From Bacillota bacterium (GTDB taxonomy: Bacteria > Bacillota > UBA4882 > UBA8346), in the NCBI GenBank assembly GCA_023401925.1, contig JAEXDA010000043.1, positions 464,648 through 528,647 on the forward strand: a stretch of 64,000 bases of DNA, read 5' to 3'. A program made the position numbers and the translations under genes. Below the pieces are notes generated by a model. The model was not told the DNA's origin. It saw only the letters and a program-made list of their open reading frames with translations, and ran no database searches. Below are positions 16,854 through 25,437 of the stretch, piece after piece. Within the stretch, counting starts at the first letter, position 1, and each line of letters opens with the position of its first letter.

Positions 16854-17792
16854 ATGGCTCCGCAAAAAGTTTTAGTTCTTGGAGTTACCGGTATGTTAGG
16901 TCATACATTGTTCCATCAATTCGCTCATGATGATAATTTTGATGTTTTTGGAACCGTCAGGGTTCCCTTGGAGGAGCTTCGAGAATTTTTCCCGGCAGAA
17001 TATTGTTCAAAAATAGTTACTCCGGTTTGCGGAGAAGATCTTGAATCTCTTATCATTTGTTTGGCAAAAATCAAACCCCATATTGTGATGAATTGTATTG
17101 GAATGATTAAACAACTGCCTTCAGCCGGTGACGTCGTGAAAACAATCACGATGAATGCTTTATTGCCTCACCAGCTGGCCACGATTTGCAGGGCAATGGG
17201 TGCTAAACTTATCCATATCAGTACTGACTGCGTTTTTAGTGGAAACACAGGCAATTATCTTGAGAGTGATATTCCCGATCCAAACGATCTCTATGGGCGG
17301 ACTAAATTACTGGGCGAAGTTAATAATGAAAATTGTTTAACCCTTCGTACTTCCATTATTGGCCATGAACTCAAAAGTTCTTATGGTCTTTTGGAGTGGT
17401 TTTTATCGCAAAAGAATAAGATCAAAGGTTTTACTCGCGCAATTTACAGCGGCCTTCCAACCATTGAATTGGCCAGGGTGATTCGAGAGTTTGTGTTCCC
17501 TGGCTTTGTATCGGATAATCCAATTCTTCACGGCCTATATCAGGTATCCGGCGAACCCATTTCCAAGTACGACTTGTTGCGAAAAATCGCAGAAATATAC
17601 CAAAAGTCGATTGAAGTCGAACCGGATGACACCATCCATATCAATCGTTCGTTGAACTCAAGCCGTTTCCAAAAGATTACCGGTTATACTCCTTCGCCTT
17701 GGCAGGAACTCATTGAAAAGATGCACCAAGATTTTATCAAAGCCCCACATTATCAAAATAAGATGGCCCTAAGGAGTGACCTCGATGACTAA
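16854..17792 (+). CDS. RmlD-like NAD(P)-dependent sugar-nucleotide reductase
   Basis: A 312-residue extended SDR with the Rossmann loop GVTGMLG at 10-16 and the catalytic pair Tyr147/Lys151 (LYGRTK). It is most like RmlD-type 4-ketoreductases. With the next two genes it matches the known three-enzyme route that turns UDP-GlcNAc into UDP-L-QuiNAc or UDP-L-FucNAc (WbvB/R/D, FnlA/B/C, CapE/F/G). The reductase here has no cupin domain as CapF/FnlB has, which favours the RmlD-like WbvR type and thus the L-RhaNAc/L-QuiNAc branch; this is inference. It overlaps the next gene by 8 bases. CATAGTATA at 16803 may be its -10. Confidence 0.85.
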   Translation: MAPQKVLVLGVTGMLGHTLFHQFAHDDNFDVFGTVRVPLEELREFFPAEYCSKIVTPVCGEDLESLIICLAKIKPHIVMNCIGMIKQLPSAGDVVKTITMNALLPHQLATICRAMGAKLIHISTDCVFSGNTGNYLESDIPDPNDLYGRTKLLGEVNNENCLTLRTSIIGHELKSSYGLLEWFLSQKNKIKGFTRAIYSGLPTIELARVIREFVFPGFVSDNPILHGLYQVSGEPISKYDLLRKIAEIYQKSIEVEPDDTIHINRSLNSSRFQKITGYTPSPWQELIEKMHQDFIKAPHYQNKMALRSDLDD

Positions 17793-18849
17793 ATTCACTG
17801 ATAAAGTAATTGTGATTACCGGCGGTACCGGTTCTTTGGGAAAAGTGTTGACGAGACGGCTGCTTCAAAATACAAAATCCGCACCCAGAAAAATCATAAT
17901 TTTTTCCCGTGATGAAGCAAAACAACATCAAATGAGAGTTGAATATCAACATCAAATCAAAGCAACCGAAGAAGTCATTTATGATAATTTTGAACGTTTG
18001 ATTCAGTTTCATATCGGTGATATCCGAAATTATCATTCCGTATGTTCCGTTTTGAAAGAAGCTGATATTGTTGTGAATGCTGCCGCCTTAAAACAAGTGC
18101 CCTCTTGCGAGTATTTTCCTTTTGAAGCGGTTCAAACTAACATCATTGGTGTTGAAAACATTGTCCGGGCAATCGTGGAACAAGACTTAAATATTGAAAC
18201 TGTCGTCGGTGTTTCGACCGACAAGGCCTGTAAGCCTGTAAATACAATGGGAATGACGAAGGCTATTCAAGAACGTATTTTGACCGTAGCGAATATTTAT
18301 GCTCCAAAAACCCGGTTTATTTGTGTTCGTTATGGAAATGTTTTAGCTTCCAGAGGATCAGTGATCCCTTTATTTCATGAACAAATTAAAATCGGCGGAC
18401 CGCTAACCATCACTACTCCTGAGATGACCCGATTTCTTTTGCCATTAGAGAGAGCCGTTGATACCATTTTGGAAGCAATTCAAAGGGCTCAGTGTGGTGA
18501 AATTTATATACCAAAAGTACCTGCTGCACGTATTTTAGATGTCGCAAAAGTATTAATCGGCGAGAGTAACATCGAAATTCAAATTACCGGGATTCGCCCC
18601 GGCGAGAAAGTTCATGAAATTTTAGTTTCTCCAGAAGAAGGGTGGCACACTTTTGAAAGAGGAGATTATTATGCAATTCAACCCATGCTTCCTGAATTGA
18701 AAAGGAATTCTGACCTAGGGCAACCACTGGGGTATGCTTATAGTTCCGGTGATTGTTTGATGACATTAGAGGAAACCAAACAACTGTTAACCCGGTATCA
18801 ACTGCTAAATCATCATGAGTTTTCCAATGAAGGAGACTATTTACGCTAA
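17785..18849 (+). CDS. UDP-GlcNAc 4,6-dehydratase/5-epimerase (FnlA/CapE/WbvB type)
   Basis: A 354-residue SDR of the polysaccharide-biosynthesis (CapD-like, single-domain) group. GGTGSLG at 13-19 binds NAD; STDK at 144-147 and MxxxK at 155-159 (TMGMTK) form the S/T-M-K catalytic site typical of CapE/FnlA enzymes, where Met replaces the usual Tyr. The reaction gives UDP-2-acetamido-2,6-dideoxy-L-arabino-hexos-4-ulose. The ATG at 17785 follows AAGGAG by 8 bases; a GTG three codons earlier is less likely. Stop and start of the next gene overlap (TAATG). Confidence 0.87.
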   Translation: MTKFTDKVIVITGGTGSLGKVLTRRLLQNTKSAPRKIIIFSRDEAKQHQMRVEYQHQIKATEEVIYDNFERLIQFHIGDIRNYHSVCSVLKEADIVVNAAALKQVPSCEYFPFEAVQTNIIGVENIVRAIVEQDLNIETVVGVSTDKACKPVNTMGMTKAIQERILTVANIYAPKTRFICVRYGNVLASRGSVIPLFHEQIKIGGPLTITTPEMTRFLLPLERAVDTILEAIQRAQCGEIYIPKVPAARILDVAKVLIGESNIEIQITGIRPGEKVHEILVSPEEGWHTFERGDYYAIQPMLPELKRNSDLGQPLGYAYSSGDCLMTLEETKQLLTRYQLLNHHEFSNEGDYLR

Positions 18850-19940
18850 TGAAAATCATGACGATTTTAGGTACCCGGCCGGAAATCATACGCTTAAGCA
18901 GAATTATCCCTTTACTCGATCAATATTGCAAGCAGATATTGGTCCATACCGGACAGAATTTTGATTACACACTAAATGAAGTATTCTTTCAGGAATTGGG
19001 ACTCCGTACCCCCGATTACCTTTTCAATTGTAAATCCCAATACTCTTTTCAGGAAATTGGAACCATTCTGGCGGAATGCGAACAAGCAATCATCAAAGAG
19101 CATCCGGAGCGGTTCTTAATTCTTGGCGATACCAACAGCGCTCTCTCCGCTATTGTTGCAAAACGATATGAGATACCGGTTTTCCATATGGAAGCCGGAA
19201 ACCGTTGCTATGATGACCGGGTCCCTGAAGAAGTAAACAGGAGGGTTATCGATCATGCCAGTGATATTCTGATGCCTTATACAGAAAGAAGCCGGGCCAA
19301 TCTTTTGCGTGAAGGTATTGAGGGTCAAAGAATTTATGTAACCGGCAACCCAATTTGGGAAGTCTTACAATATTATAAACCGCAAATCAATAGTAGTAAC
19401 GCATTAAAAAATTTGGGTTTGATATCCAAAAAATATTTTTTGGTGACTTTACACCGGGCTGAAAATGTTGATCAAGAAAAACGCCTTTCTCTGTTTATCG
19501 AGGCGTTGCATCGACTTTACCGGGAATTTCAACTGCCGATAGTATGCAGTGTGCATCCGCGAACCCGTTCTCAGCTTATCAAAAATAATCAATCCCTTGA
19601 GAAAGAAGGAATCATTGCAGTTAAACCATTGGGTTTTTTTGATTTTATCAATCTTGAAAAAAATGCCGCCTGTGTTTTAAGCGACAGCGGTACAGTTCAA
19701 GAAGAATGTTGTATTTTTCGGATCCCCAATGTTACCCTGCGGGATGTCACGGAACGTCCGGAAACCATTGAAGTTGGCAGTAATGTAATCAGCGGTTGTC
19801 AACCTTCCAAAATAGCCGACGCAACCAATTTAGCCATGAATACCAATCTTTCCTGGGATGCGCCACCGGAATATCTTCTGAATGATGTAAGTCGAGCCGT
19901 TATAAAAATTATACTGGGTGAATATAAAAACAGAACATAG
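18849..19940 (+). CDS. UDP-N-acetyl sugar 2-epimerase (FnlC/CapG/WbvD type)
   Basis: A 363-residue WecB-family non-hydrolysing 2-epimerase (MKIMTILGTRPEIIRLSRIIPLL; HTGQNFD; GDTNSALSA; HMEAGNR; DSGTVQEE). In this setting it should epimerise C2 of the 6-deoxy-L-amino-sugar nucleotide made by the two preceding genes, ending a three-gene operon whose members overlap by 1-8 bases. It is the last gene of the unit. No matching glycosyltransferase is attached; the many transferases further right probably use the product. Confidence 0.87.
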   Translation: MKIMTILGTRPEIIRLSRIIPLLDQYCKQILVHTGQNFDYTLNEVFFQELGLRTPDYLFNCKSQYSFQEIGTILAECEQAIIKEHPERFLILGDTNSALSAIVAKRYEIPVFHMEAGNRCYDDRVPEEVNRRVIDHASDILMPYTERSRANLLREGIEGQRIYVTGNPIWEVLQYYKPQINSSNALKNLGLISKKYFLVTLHRAENVDQEKRLSLFIEALHRLYREFQLPIVCSVHPRTRSQLIKNNQSLEKEGIIAVKPLGFFDFINLEKNAACVLSDSGTVQEECCIFRIPNVTLRDVTERPETIEVGSNVISGCQPSKIADATNLAMNTNLSWDAPPEYLLNDVSRAVIKIILGEYKNRT

Positions 19941-20004
19941 CTTGGGTTTAATTTTTCCAAATTCAATTTTCAATAAAATGCGAACCGAAAATGCACATCT
20001 TCCA

Positions 20005-20035
20005 CAAAAAAATCTACCGGATTTTTAGCCGGTAG
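20005..20035 (-). terminator. terminator of the minus-strand SPOCS-like gene
   Basis: Stem CTACCGG / CCGGTAG (20014-20035); read on the minus strand it is followed by a T run at 20012-20005. It may also slow plus-strand transcription from the epimerase gene. Confidence 0.6.
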
Positions 20036-20071
20036 AGCTCTATAAATTCTCGTTATTTCCTCAATGATAAA

Positions 20072-20701
20072 CTAGGCGACCGGTGCCAAAATGATGATAT
20101 TGACCGCAAAGAAAATGGTAACTGTAACTGCCACAATAGCTAAAGTACTGGGGTCGATCTCAGTAACCACCGTTTGATTGATTATAGACAAACTGCCTTG
20201 AACTATTGAATTGGCCGGAAAGGTTCCGGGAATGGTTTCAGTAAATACAAATGGAACCGTTATGGTCTGAGTATGGGTTAAACCATCTACTCCCAGATAT
20301 GTTACAGTTATTACTGCATCTCCGGTAATTTGTACAATGACCGAGGAAAAGCCGACAATTTGAAATTGCACATTTTGTAAGATTACATTGACGGAAAGGA
20401 TATTCGTCGCTTCGACTAGAAGATTGACAGTTGCAGCCAGGCTCTGATTAAATGTGGTGGTATTACTCAAGACCACCAGAGTCCCCGGAGGCAACGGTGG
20501 CGGTACTTCAGCCTGACACCGTTTGGACAGTGCCACTAAAACTTCTCTGACGATTTGATTTTGAAATCTGGCGATGGAAGTACTAAATTCCTTGACACAC
20601 GGAAGACTGCAAATCAAGGGCGCGGCTACGGCATTTTGGGGAATGGTAATTGTAGACGTACTACTACCGCAGGTAGTACTTTGAGAACAAGAACAAGACA
20701 T
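20072..20701 (-). CDS. SPOCS (DUF3794)-like coat protein with Cys-rich start
   Basis: A 209-residue protein from ATG 20701 (site GCGAGGTG). It opens with MSCSCSQSTTCGSS, has further Cys at about 31 and 35 (LICSLPCVKEF) and one Cys near 63, then from about 95 a beta-rich region with the layout of DUF3794/SPOCS domains: VNVILQNVQFQIVGFSSVIVQITGDAVITVTYLG, a PFVFTETIPG block, and a closing hydrophobic stretch AIVAVTVTIFFAVNIIIL. No signal peptide. DUF3794 domains occur in spore morphogenetic and coat proteins. It follows a glycosyltransferase gene by 19 bases, so coat protein and transferase share a transcript. Confidence 0.65.
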   Translation of the reverse strand: MSCSCSQSTTCGSSTSTITIPQNAVAAPLICSLPCVKEFSTSIARFQNQIVREVLVALSKRCQAEVPPPLPPGTLVVLSNTTTFNQSLAATVNLLVEATNILSVNVILQNVQFQIVGFSSVIVQITGDAVITVTYLGVDGLTHTQTITVPFVFTETIPGTFPANSIVQGSLSIINQTVVTEIDPSTLAIVAVTVTIFFAVNIIILAPVA

Positions 20702-20720
20702 TATTTTCACCTCGCAAAAA

Positions 20721-21779
20721 TTATCGATTATTTAATTCTTTTAACAGAGTCAACCAGTTCTGGGCAACTGATTCCGTACTATAAACTGTTTGCATCAATT
20801 TTCTTGCTTGTTGGAGCATGGTGTCACGTTGAGTAGAATAAAGAGCTGCCTTAATCACTTCATACCATTCTTCAGAAGAGTCTTTAACCAGCCAACCATT
20901 TTGACCATCCGTAACACAATCGCGGTAAGGAGCCAAATCGGAATAAATCCCCAAAACGCCACTAGCTGTGTAATCGCGGAATTTGCTGTTACTTTTAGCC
21001 TCGTTAAATGCAATCCTGCGGAGCGGCGCTAATCCTAAACTCCAATGACGTTCTGCCAAGGTTTTAAGAAAAAGTTCGTAATTGGGTACATAGGGAAAAA
21101 AGCGTGCTTTTAACTGTTGCCATTCTTGAGGGTAACATCCGATAAATTCGAATTCCACCTGTTCCTGCAATAATTCTTTGATTGCCAGTAAAGCGGGAAA
21201 TACCATTTCAATGTCACATTGGTGGTGCGGCGAACCAAAATAACCGATTCGGTACAGCGGCTCAACTATATTTACCGGTATATCATAGATTTTAGCCGTG
21301 TAGGGTTGATAAATCGCCGGGTAACCCCTCTCTTTTAAACGACGCGCCAATTCCGGCGAACCCGCTTTAACCCGATCGGCTTCAGCTAAAAACATTTTGA
21401 TAATCTGTGGCAAATGACTTCTTTTGTATCTTAGCGCCCAACCCGCATCTTCAGGGGGTTCCAGCAAATCATCGTCCAGCTCGTAGATAACTTTGATCTG
21501 GTTTAAATGTGCAAAACGGGCAAGTGAAAGGGTTGAATCTTGAATGCAACGGTAAAGAATCAATGTATTGAGATCCTGTAAATCTTCTAATTTTAGACTG
21601 TATTCCGAGACAATCCGCCAGGCCACTGCTGGCACGGGTAAATCACGGAAAGGAATTTCATAAACCATCCTGGTCATAGTAAATGTTTCAGGGGCCACAA
21701 CCAAGACATGTGATATTATCCCAGAAATAGGATCTGCTGCTGGTTCCTTTAAATTATTATTAGCACATGTCTGGTTCAT
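20721..21779 (-). CDS. GT-B glycosyltransferase (GT4-like)
   Basis: A 352-residue transferase homologous to the product at 25438: shared blocks are the YELDDDLLEPP / YEIDDNYFEMP motif near residue 110, GSPEL, FEFIGCYP / WDFIGCLP, and the C-terminal NSKFRDYTASGVLGIYSDLAPY region, the GT4-like donor site where a Glu is often found in an EXE-type arrangement. No membrane segment. AGAGGAGATC precedes the ATG. Donor and acceptor unknown; co-transcription with the SPOCS-like gene downstream suggests a coat-directed role. Confidence 0.78.
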   Translation of the reverse strand: MNQTCANNNLKEPAADPISGIISHVLVVAPETFTMTRMVYEIPFRDLPVPAVAWRIVSEYSLKLEDLQDLNTLILYRCIQDSTLSLARFAHLNQIKVIYELDDDLLEPPEDAGWALRYKRSHLPQIIKMFLAEADRVKAGSPELARRLKERGYPAIYQPYTAKIYDIPVNIVEPLYRIGYFGSPHHQCDIEMVFPALLAIKELLQEQVEFEFIGCYPQEWQQLKARFFPYVPNYELFLKTLAERHWSLGLAPLRRIAFNEAKSNSKFRDYTASGVLGIYSDLAPYRDCVTDGQNGWLVKDSSEEWYEVIKAALYSTQRDTMLQQARKLMQTVYSTESVAQNWLTLLKELNNR

Positions 21780-22023
21780 TGGTTGATCTCCTCTGTAAAA
21801 ATCGGGCCAAAAACCTGCCTCAGTTTTTAGTCTATTCTATTATCACTATCGGGACTTTGCTATTATTCCAAAGGCATAAATAAAAAGAAAACACTTCCTC
21901 TAAATATTGAAGCGCCGGTTCTTTAGATTGTTACTTAGAAAGGCTTGTCCGAAAGATCACCTAAAAAATCTCCCGGCAGAAGCTGTTTTGTGGAATGGTT
22001 CAAATTCCATTTCCGGTTTCTTG

Positions 22024-22839
22024 TCAATGATTCGGTTTTAAAAGCGCTTGGATATGCTCAAAGCTTTCCCGAATTGGAATGCTTTTTCGTATTTCATTTA
22101 CTCTTTCAATATCAATTTCATAAACGATCACCGTTTCCTCTGTCTCATTGGCAGTTGCTCTAACCGTCCCCCACGGATCAATAATACAACTATTCCCCAG
22201 GAAGAATGAACCATTATCAATACCTACCCGATTTGCGGCCGCAATATAAAGTTGGTTTTCAATAGCCCGGCACTTTAAAAGAGTTTTCCAATGATCCAGT
22301 CTGGGAAATGGAAATGCCGAGGAAATAACCAAACAAGAACAATTATCCTTCAGGTATTTTTGGCTAATATCCGAAAACCGGATATCAAAGCAAATCATAA
22401 TTCCAAACTTGAACTGATCGAACATAAAAGTTGCCGTTTGATTCCCGGGTTCAAATAATTCTGGTTCTCCACTCAGAGAAAATAAAGCCAACTTTCGATA
22501 TTTCGTTAAAATTCCTTTTTCACTAAAGACAAACACCCCATTATGAAGCTTACCATTCTCCGCTTCAAGCAGGCCCGCAACAATGTGAATTTTAAACTGT
22601 TGCGCTGTTGCCAGCAAATAAGATACACTTTGTTGAAAGTTACTTTCTTGATGCTGATAATTAATGCTTTTAAGTAGGGCTAAATCATATCCTACGTTGA
22701 AAAGTTCGGGAAGAACAACAATATCAGCCCCTTGTTCTTTAGCTTTGGCAATAAAACCGAGAGATTTTTCCATATTGAGCTTTATGTTATCCGGCTCACA
22801 ATCAAGTTGTATACAAGCAATCTTTAATAACTGCGCCAA
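22024..22839 (-). CDS. carbon-nitrogen hydrolase (nitrilase superfamily)
   Basis: A 271-residue nitrilase-superfamily amidase with the full catalytic triad Glu45 (VVLPELFN), Lys116 (KYRKLALF) and Cys150 (IMICFDIRF). Start TTG 22839 after GGAGGATAAAA. It is the third gene of a minus-strand unit with a class III aminotransferase and a Gfo/Idh oxidoreductase, 30 bases after the latter. Nitrilase-family enzymes cut C-N bonds in amides or supply ammonia; in a carbohydrate island it could remove an N-acyl or carbamoyl group or act on an amidated sugar acid. Substrate unknown. Confidence 0.85.
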   Translation of the reverse strand: MAQLLKIACIQLDCEPDNIKLNMEKSLGFIAKAKEQGADIVVLPELFNVGYDLALLKSINYQHQESNFQQSVSYLLATAQQFKIHIVAGLLEAENGKLHNGVFVFSEKGILTKYRKLALFSLSGEPELFEPGNQTATFMFDQFKFGIMICFDIRFSDISQKYLKDNCSCLVISSAFPFPRLDHWKTLLKCRAIENQLYIAAANRVGIDNGSFFLGNSCIIDPWGTVRATANETEETVIVYEIDIERVNEIRKSIPIRESFEHIQALLKPNH

Positions 22840-22869
22840 TTTTATCCTCCGGAGAGCAATATTTATACT

Positions 22870-23859
22870 TTAGGCTTTCTTTATAAATTCTTCCGCCATC
22901 CGTTCGGCCCGGTAAAGAATTTGAAGGGTTTTTAATTCTTCTTCCAGCTCGTAACCGTATTTTTTTTCACCTTTTACAGCCTGGATAAAAGCTTTCATTT
23001 CATCAAAATACATCAATTCCAAGTTGTATTTTTTGAATCCGGGCGTTTCAGGATAAACCTTCCAAGATTTCTCGGTTCCATCATAGACTTTGACTTTCTG
23101 ATCGTCCCAGTTCCAGATGATATGATATCCCTCACCAATTGCTCTAAAGTGTCGTTCCGGGATCCGGGAGATAATATTTACTTCCAGAGAACCGATAACC
23201 CCGGTACTGAATATCATCGTCAATAGATAAATATCATCAATATTAACATCCAAACGGGTACGTTTGGCTTTAACGGCAAATACATCCGTTACTTGACCAA
23301 ATATCCAGGTCAACCAGATTAATTCAAAAGGTACAATCTCCCGGCACGCTCCGGTATCTTTATTGGCTACATAAAAACGGCGATAATCCTCATATGGATG
23401 CCAATCCGGTAAATACTGTCCACAAACATAGGAAAATGAGGCTACTTCCTGTGGCGAGATTTGTTCGATCACTTTTTTTAACAATTGAACGGAAGGGTGA
23501 AAACGCATTGTACAAGAAGGAGCTGCCAATATTCCCTGGTTTTTGCAAACGGTAACCAATTCCGGAAGTCCTTCCTGGGTCACATTGGCTTCCATAAAAA
23601 ATGGAATGCCCGCATCAGCCGCAAAACGGCCATAAACTGGATGGGCTTCGGGAGAAGTGGAAATTACTACAGCATTACAATCGATACAGGAAATAGCTTC
23701 CCTGGCATCTGAAAAAACTTCGATGCCGAAAATTCTGTTTGCTTCCATGCAACGCTCCGGATTGGTATCGACTCCAACTATTTTATCAATACCGATAGCC
23801 GACAAATCACGAATACGGCGTTTACCCATTGATCCTAAACCAATAACACAAATGTTCAT
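22870..23859 (-). CDS. Gfo/Idh/MocA family oxidoreductase
   Basis: A 329-residue NAD(P)-dependent oxidoreductase: N-terminal Rossmann domain MNICVIGLGSMGKRRIRDL, then the STSPEAHP segment and the EAN motif (FFMEANVTQ) where EKP is usual, and a C-terminal alpha/beta domain. ATG 23859 is chosen since GAGGGAG lies 9 bases upstream. Family members oxidise or reduce sugars and sugar nucleotides (for example 3-ketosugar formation). The gene overlaps no other but begins within 15 bases of the upstream aminotransferase stop, suggesting that the two act in succession, oxidation then transamination. Confidence 0.87.
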   Translation of the reverse strand: MNICVIGLGSMGKRRIRDLSAIGIDKIVGVDTNPERCMEANRIFGIEVFSDAREAISCIDCNAVVISTSPEAHPVYGRFAADAGIPFFMEANVTQEGLPELVTVCKNQGILAAPSCTMRFHPSVQLLKKVIEQISPQEVASFSYVCGQYLPDWHPYEDYRRFYVANKDTGACREIVPFELIWLTWIFGQVTDVFAVKAKRTRLDVNIDDIYLLTMIFSTGVIGSLEVNIISRIPERHFRAIGEGYHIIWNWDDQKVKVYDGTEKSWKVYPETPGFKKYNLELMYFDEMKAFIQAVKGEKKYGYELEEELKTLQILYRAERMAEEFIKKA

Positions 23860-23873
23860 CCCCATTATCTCCC

Positions 23874-25172
23874 TCAATTATATTTTCGAAAAACGGGTTT
23901 GACTTCCGGACCGAGCAGATACCCCTCGGTTCCCTCTTCCAATGCTTTTTGATAAATGATAGCTGTTTGGTCAACGGCTTCTAATGTCTGTTCCAGTTCC
24001 GGTTGTTGATGAGAAAAACTGATAGAGATATATGGAATTAAAATAGCCTGTTTGATCATTTCCTGAAGAAACAAAGTCCTCATTGCTGCGGAAGGCCTTC
24101 TGTCGGCTCCTTTGCATATGACTACCGGACTACAAGGATAACCTTCCAAACTGAGATATTCAGCAATTCCCCTGGAAGCGACTATCTCCTGAAATCCTGT
24201 TTGTAACTTCCGGCCGCTATTCCAAATGTGTTCAATGACATTTTTTTGTTCCATTTCCGTAATCGTAGCAATAGCAGCAGCAATAGCATGAGTTTCTCCG
24301 CCGTTGGTTGTTGATAATAAGAAAACTCGTTCTTTATGGGAAAACAGTCCGCCGAGTTCCATGATCTCTCTTTTTCCAATCAAAGCCGAAATGGCAAAGC
24401 CATTCCCGAATGCTTTTCCAAAAGTGGCCAGATCCGGGGTTACGCCGAAATAATGTTGAGCGCCTCGCAAGTCCCAACGAAACCCGGTAATCATCTCATC
24501 AAAAATAAATATGGCTCCATTTTTATGGGTCAAATCCCGTACCTGATCCAGAAAACCTTCTGCCGGTGGTTCGGATGTAACCGGTTCCATGATTACCGCT
24601 GCGATTCTCTCTGGATAAGTTTCGAATAAGGTGACCAATTCGCTGAGGTTATTATAATGAAATCCTTTCGATAATTCGGTAATGGAGCCAGGAATACCGG
24701 AATTGCAAGGAGTGGTGCCAATAAACCAATCATCGATGCTAAAAAAAGGATGGTCGCAGCAATAAACGATTAAATCTCTGCCAGTATAGGCCCGGGCCAA
24801 TTTGGTTGCTGCAGTGGTAACATCGGAGCCATTTTTAGCAAACTTGACCATTTCTGCCCCAGGGATTAATTCCACCAAGTGCTCTGCTAATTCGGTTTCG
24901 ATCCATGAGGGCCTGGTAAAATTGGAACCCAAATTTAATTGTCTGCTGACAGCCTCTAAAACCGTTGGATAGCAATGGCCGAGAATTACCGAACGAAGTC
25001 CCATCCCCCAATCAATATATTCTTTGCCGTCTAAATCCCAGACTCTACAACCTTTCCCACGAATAATATGGGACGGCGCATTGGCGGGAAATTGATCATC
25101 GCCTTTGCTATAAGTATGAGCGCCACCAGGAATCAGACGATATGTTTTACTCTTGTCGGGAGTATTGCCCAT
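23874..25172 (-). CDS. class III PLP aminotransferase (GSA-aminomutase-like)
   Basis: A 432-residue fold-type I aminotransferase resembling glutamate-1-semialdehyde aminomutase: Asp225 (FIFDEMITGFR) and PLP lysine Lys253 (ATFGKAFGNGF). Start ATG 25172 after GAGGAGGAGA; an upstream frame exists but has no site. A true hemL would be with heme genes; here the neighbours are a Gfo/Idh dehydrogenase, a nitrilase and glycosyltransferases, so I infer amination of a carbohydrate-derived aldehyde or ketone. A second, distant class III aminotransferase lies at 35988. Confidence 0.86.
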   Translation of the reverse strand: MGNTPDKSKTYRLIPGGAHTYSKGDDQFPANAPSHIIRGKGCRVWDLDGKEYIDWGMGLRSVILGHCYPTVLEAVSRQLNLGSNFTRPSWIETELAEHLVELIPGAEMVKFAKNGSDVTTAATKLARAYTGRDLIVYCCDHPFFSIDDWFIGTTPCNSGIPGSITELSKGFHYNNLSELVTLFETYPERIAAVIMEPVTSEPPAEGFLDQVRDLTHKNGAIFIFDEMITGFRWDLRGAQHYFGVTPDLATFGKAFGNGFAISALIGKREIMELGGLFSHKERVFLLSTTNGGETHAIAAAIATITEMEQKNVIEHIWNSGRKLQTGFQEIVASRGIAEYLSLEGYPCSPVVICKGADRRPSAAMRTLFLQEMIKQAILIPYISISFSHQQPELEQTLEAVDQTAIIYQKALEEGTEGYLLGPEVKPVFRKYN

Positions 25173-25437
25173 TAAATATCTCCTCCTCTGGGCCAAAACC
25201 GGTTGTCTCGAATATTTGATTCTTGCACGAATGAACATTCTTTAGAATATTCAATTATTTCATCTGTTGTGATGAGTTTAGAAAGTCCAGACTTCAATCG
25301 CGAAAAATTAACATAGAAATTCTTTATAAACCATATATTTCTTATGAAAGAAGCCCGTGTTTTCCCAGCCCAAGCACTAAAATTTAGTATTGCTAATATC
25401 TATAGGGTATTCCAAAAACTTCAGAGGGCTAAAATAG

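Noticed and set aside
23874..25172. Calling the class III aminotransferase hemL
   Set aside because: The fold and lysine motif fit, but there are no heme genes nearby and the neighbours are sugar-modifying enzymes.
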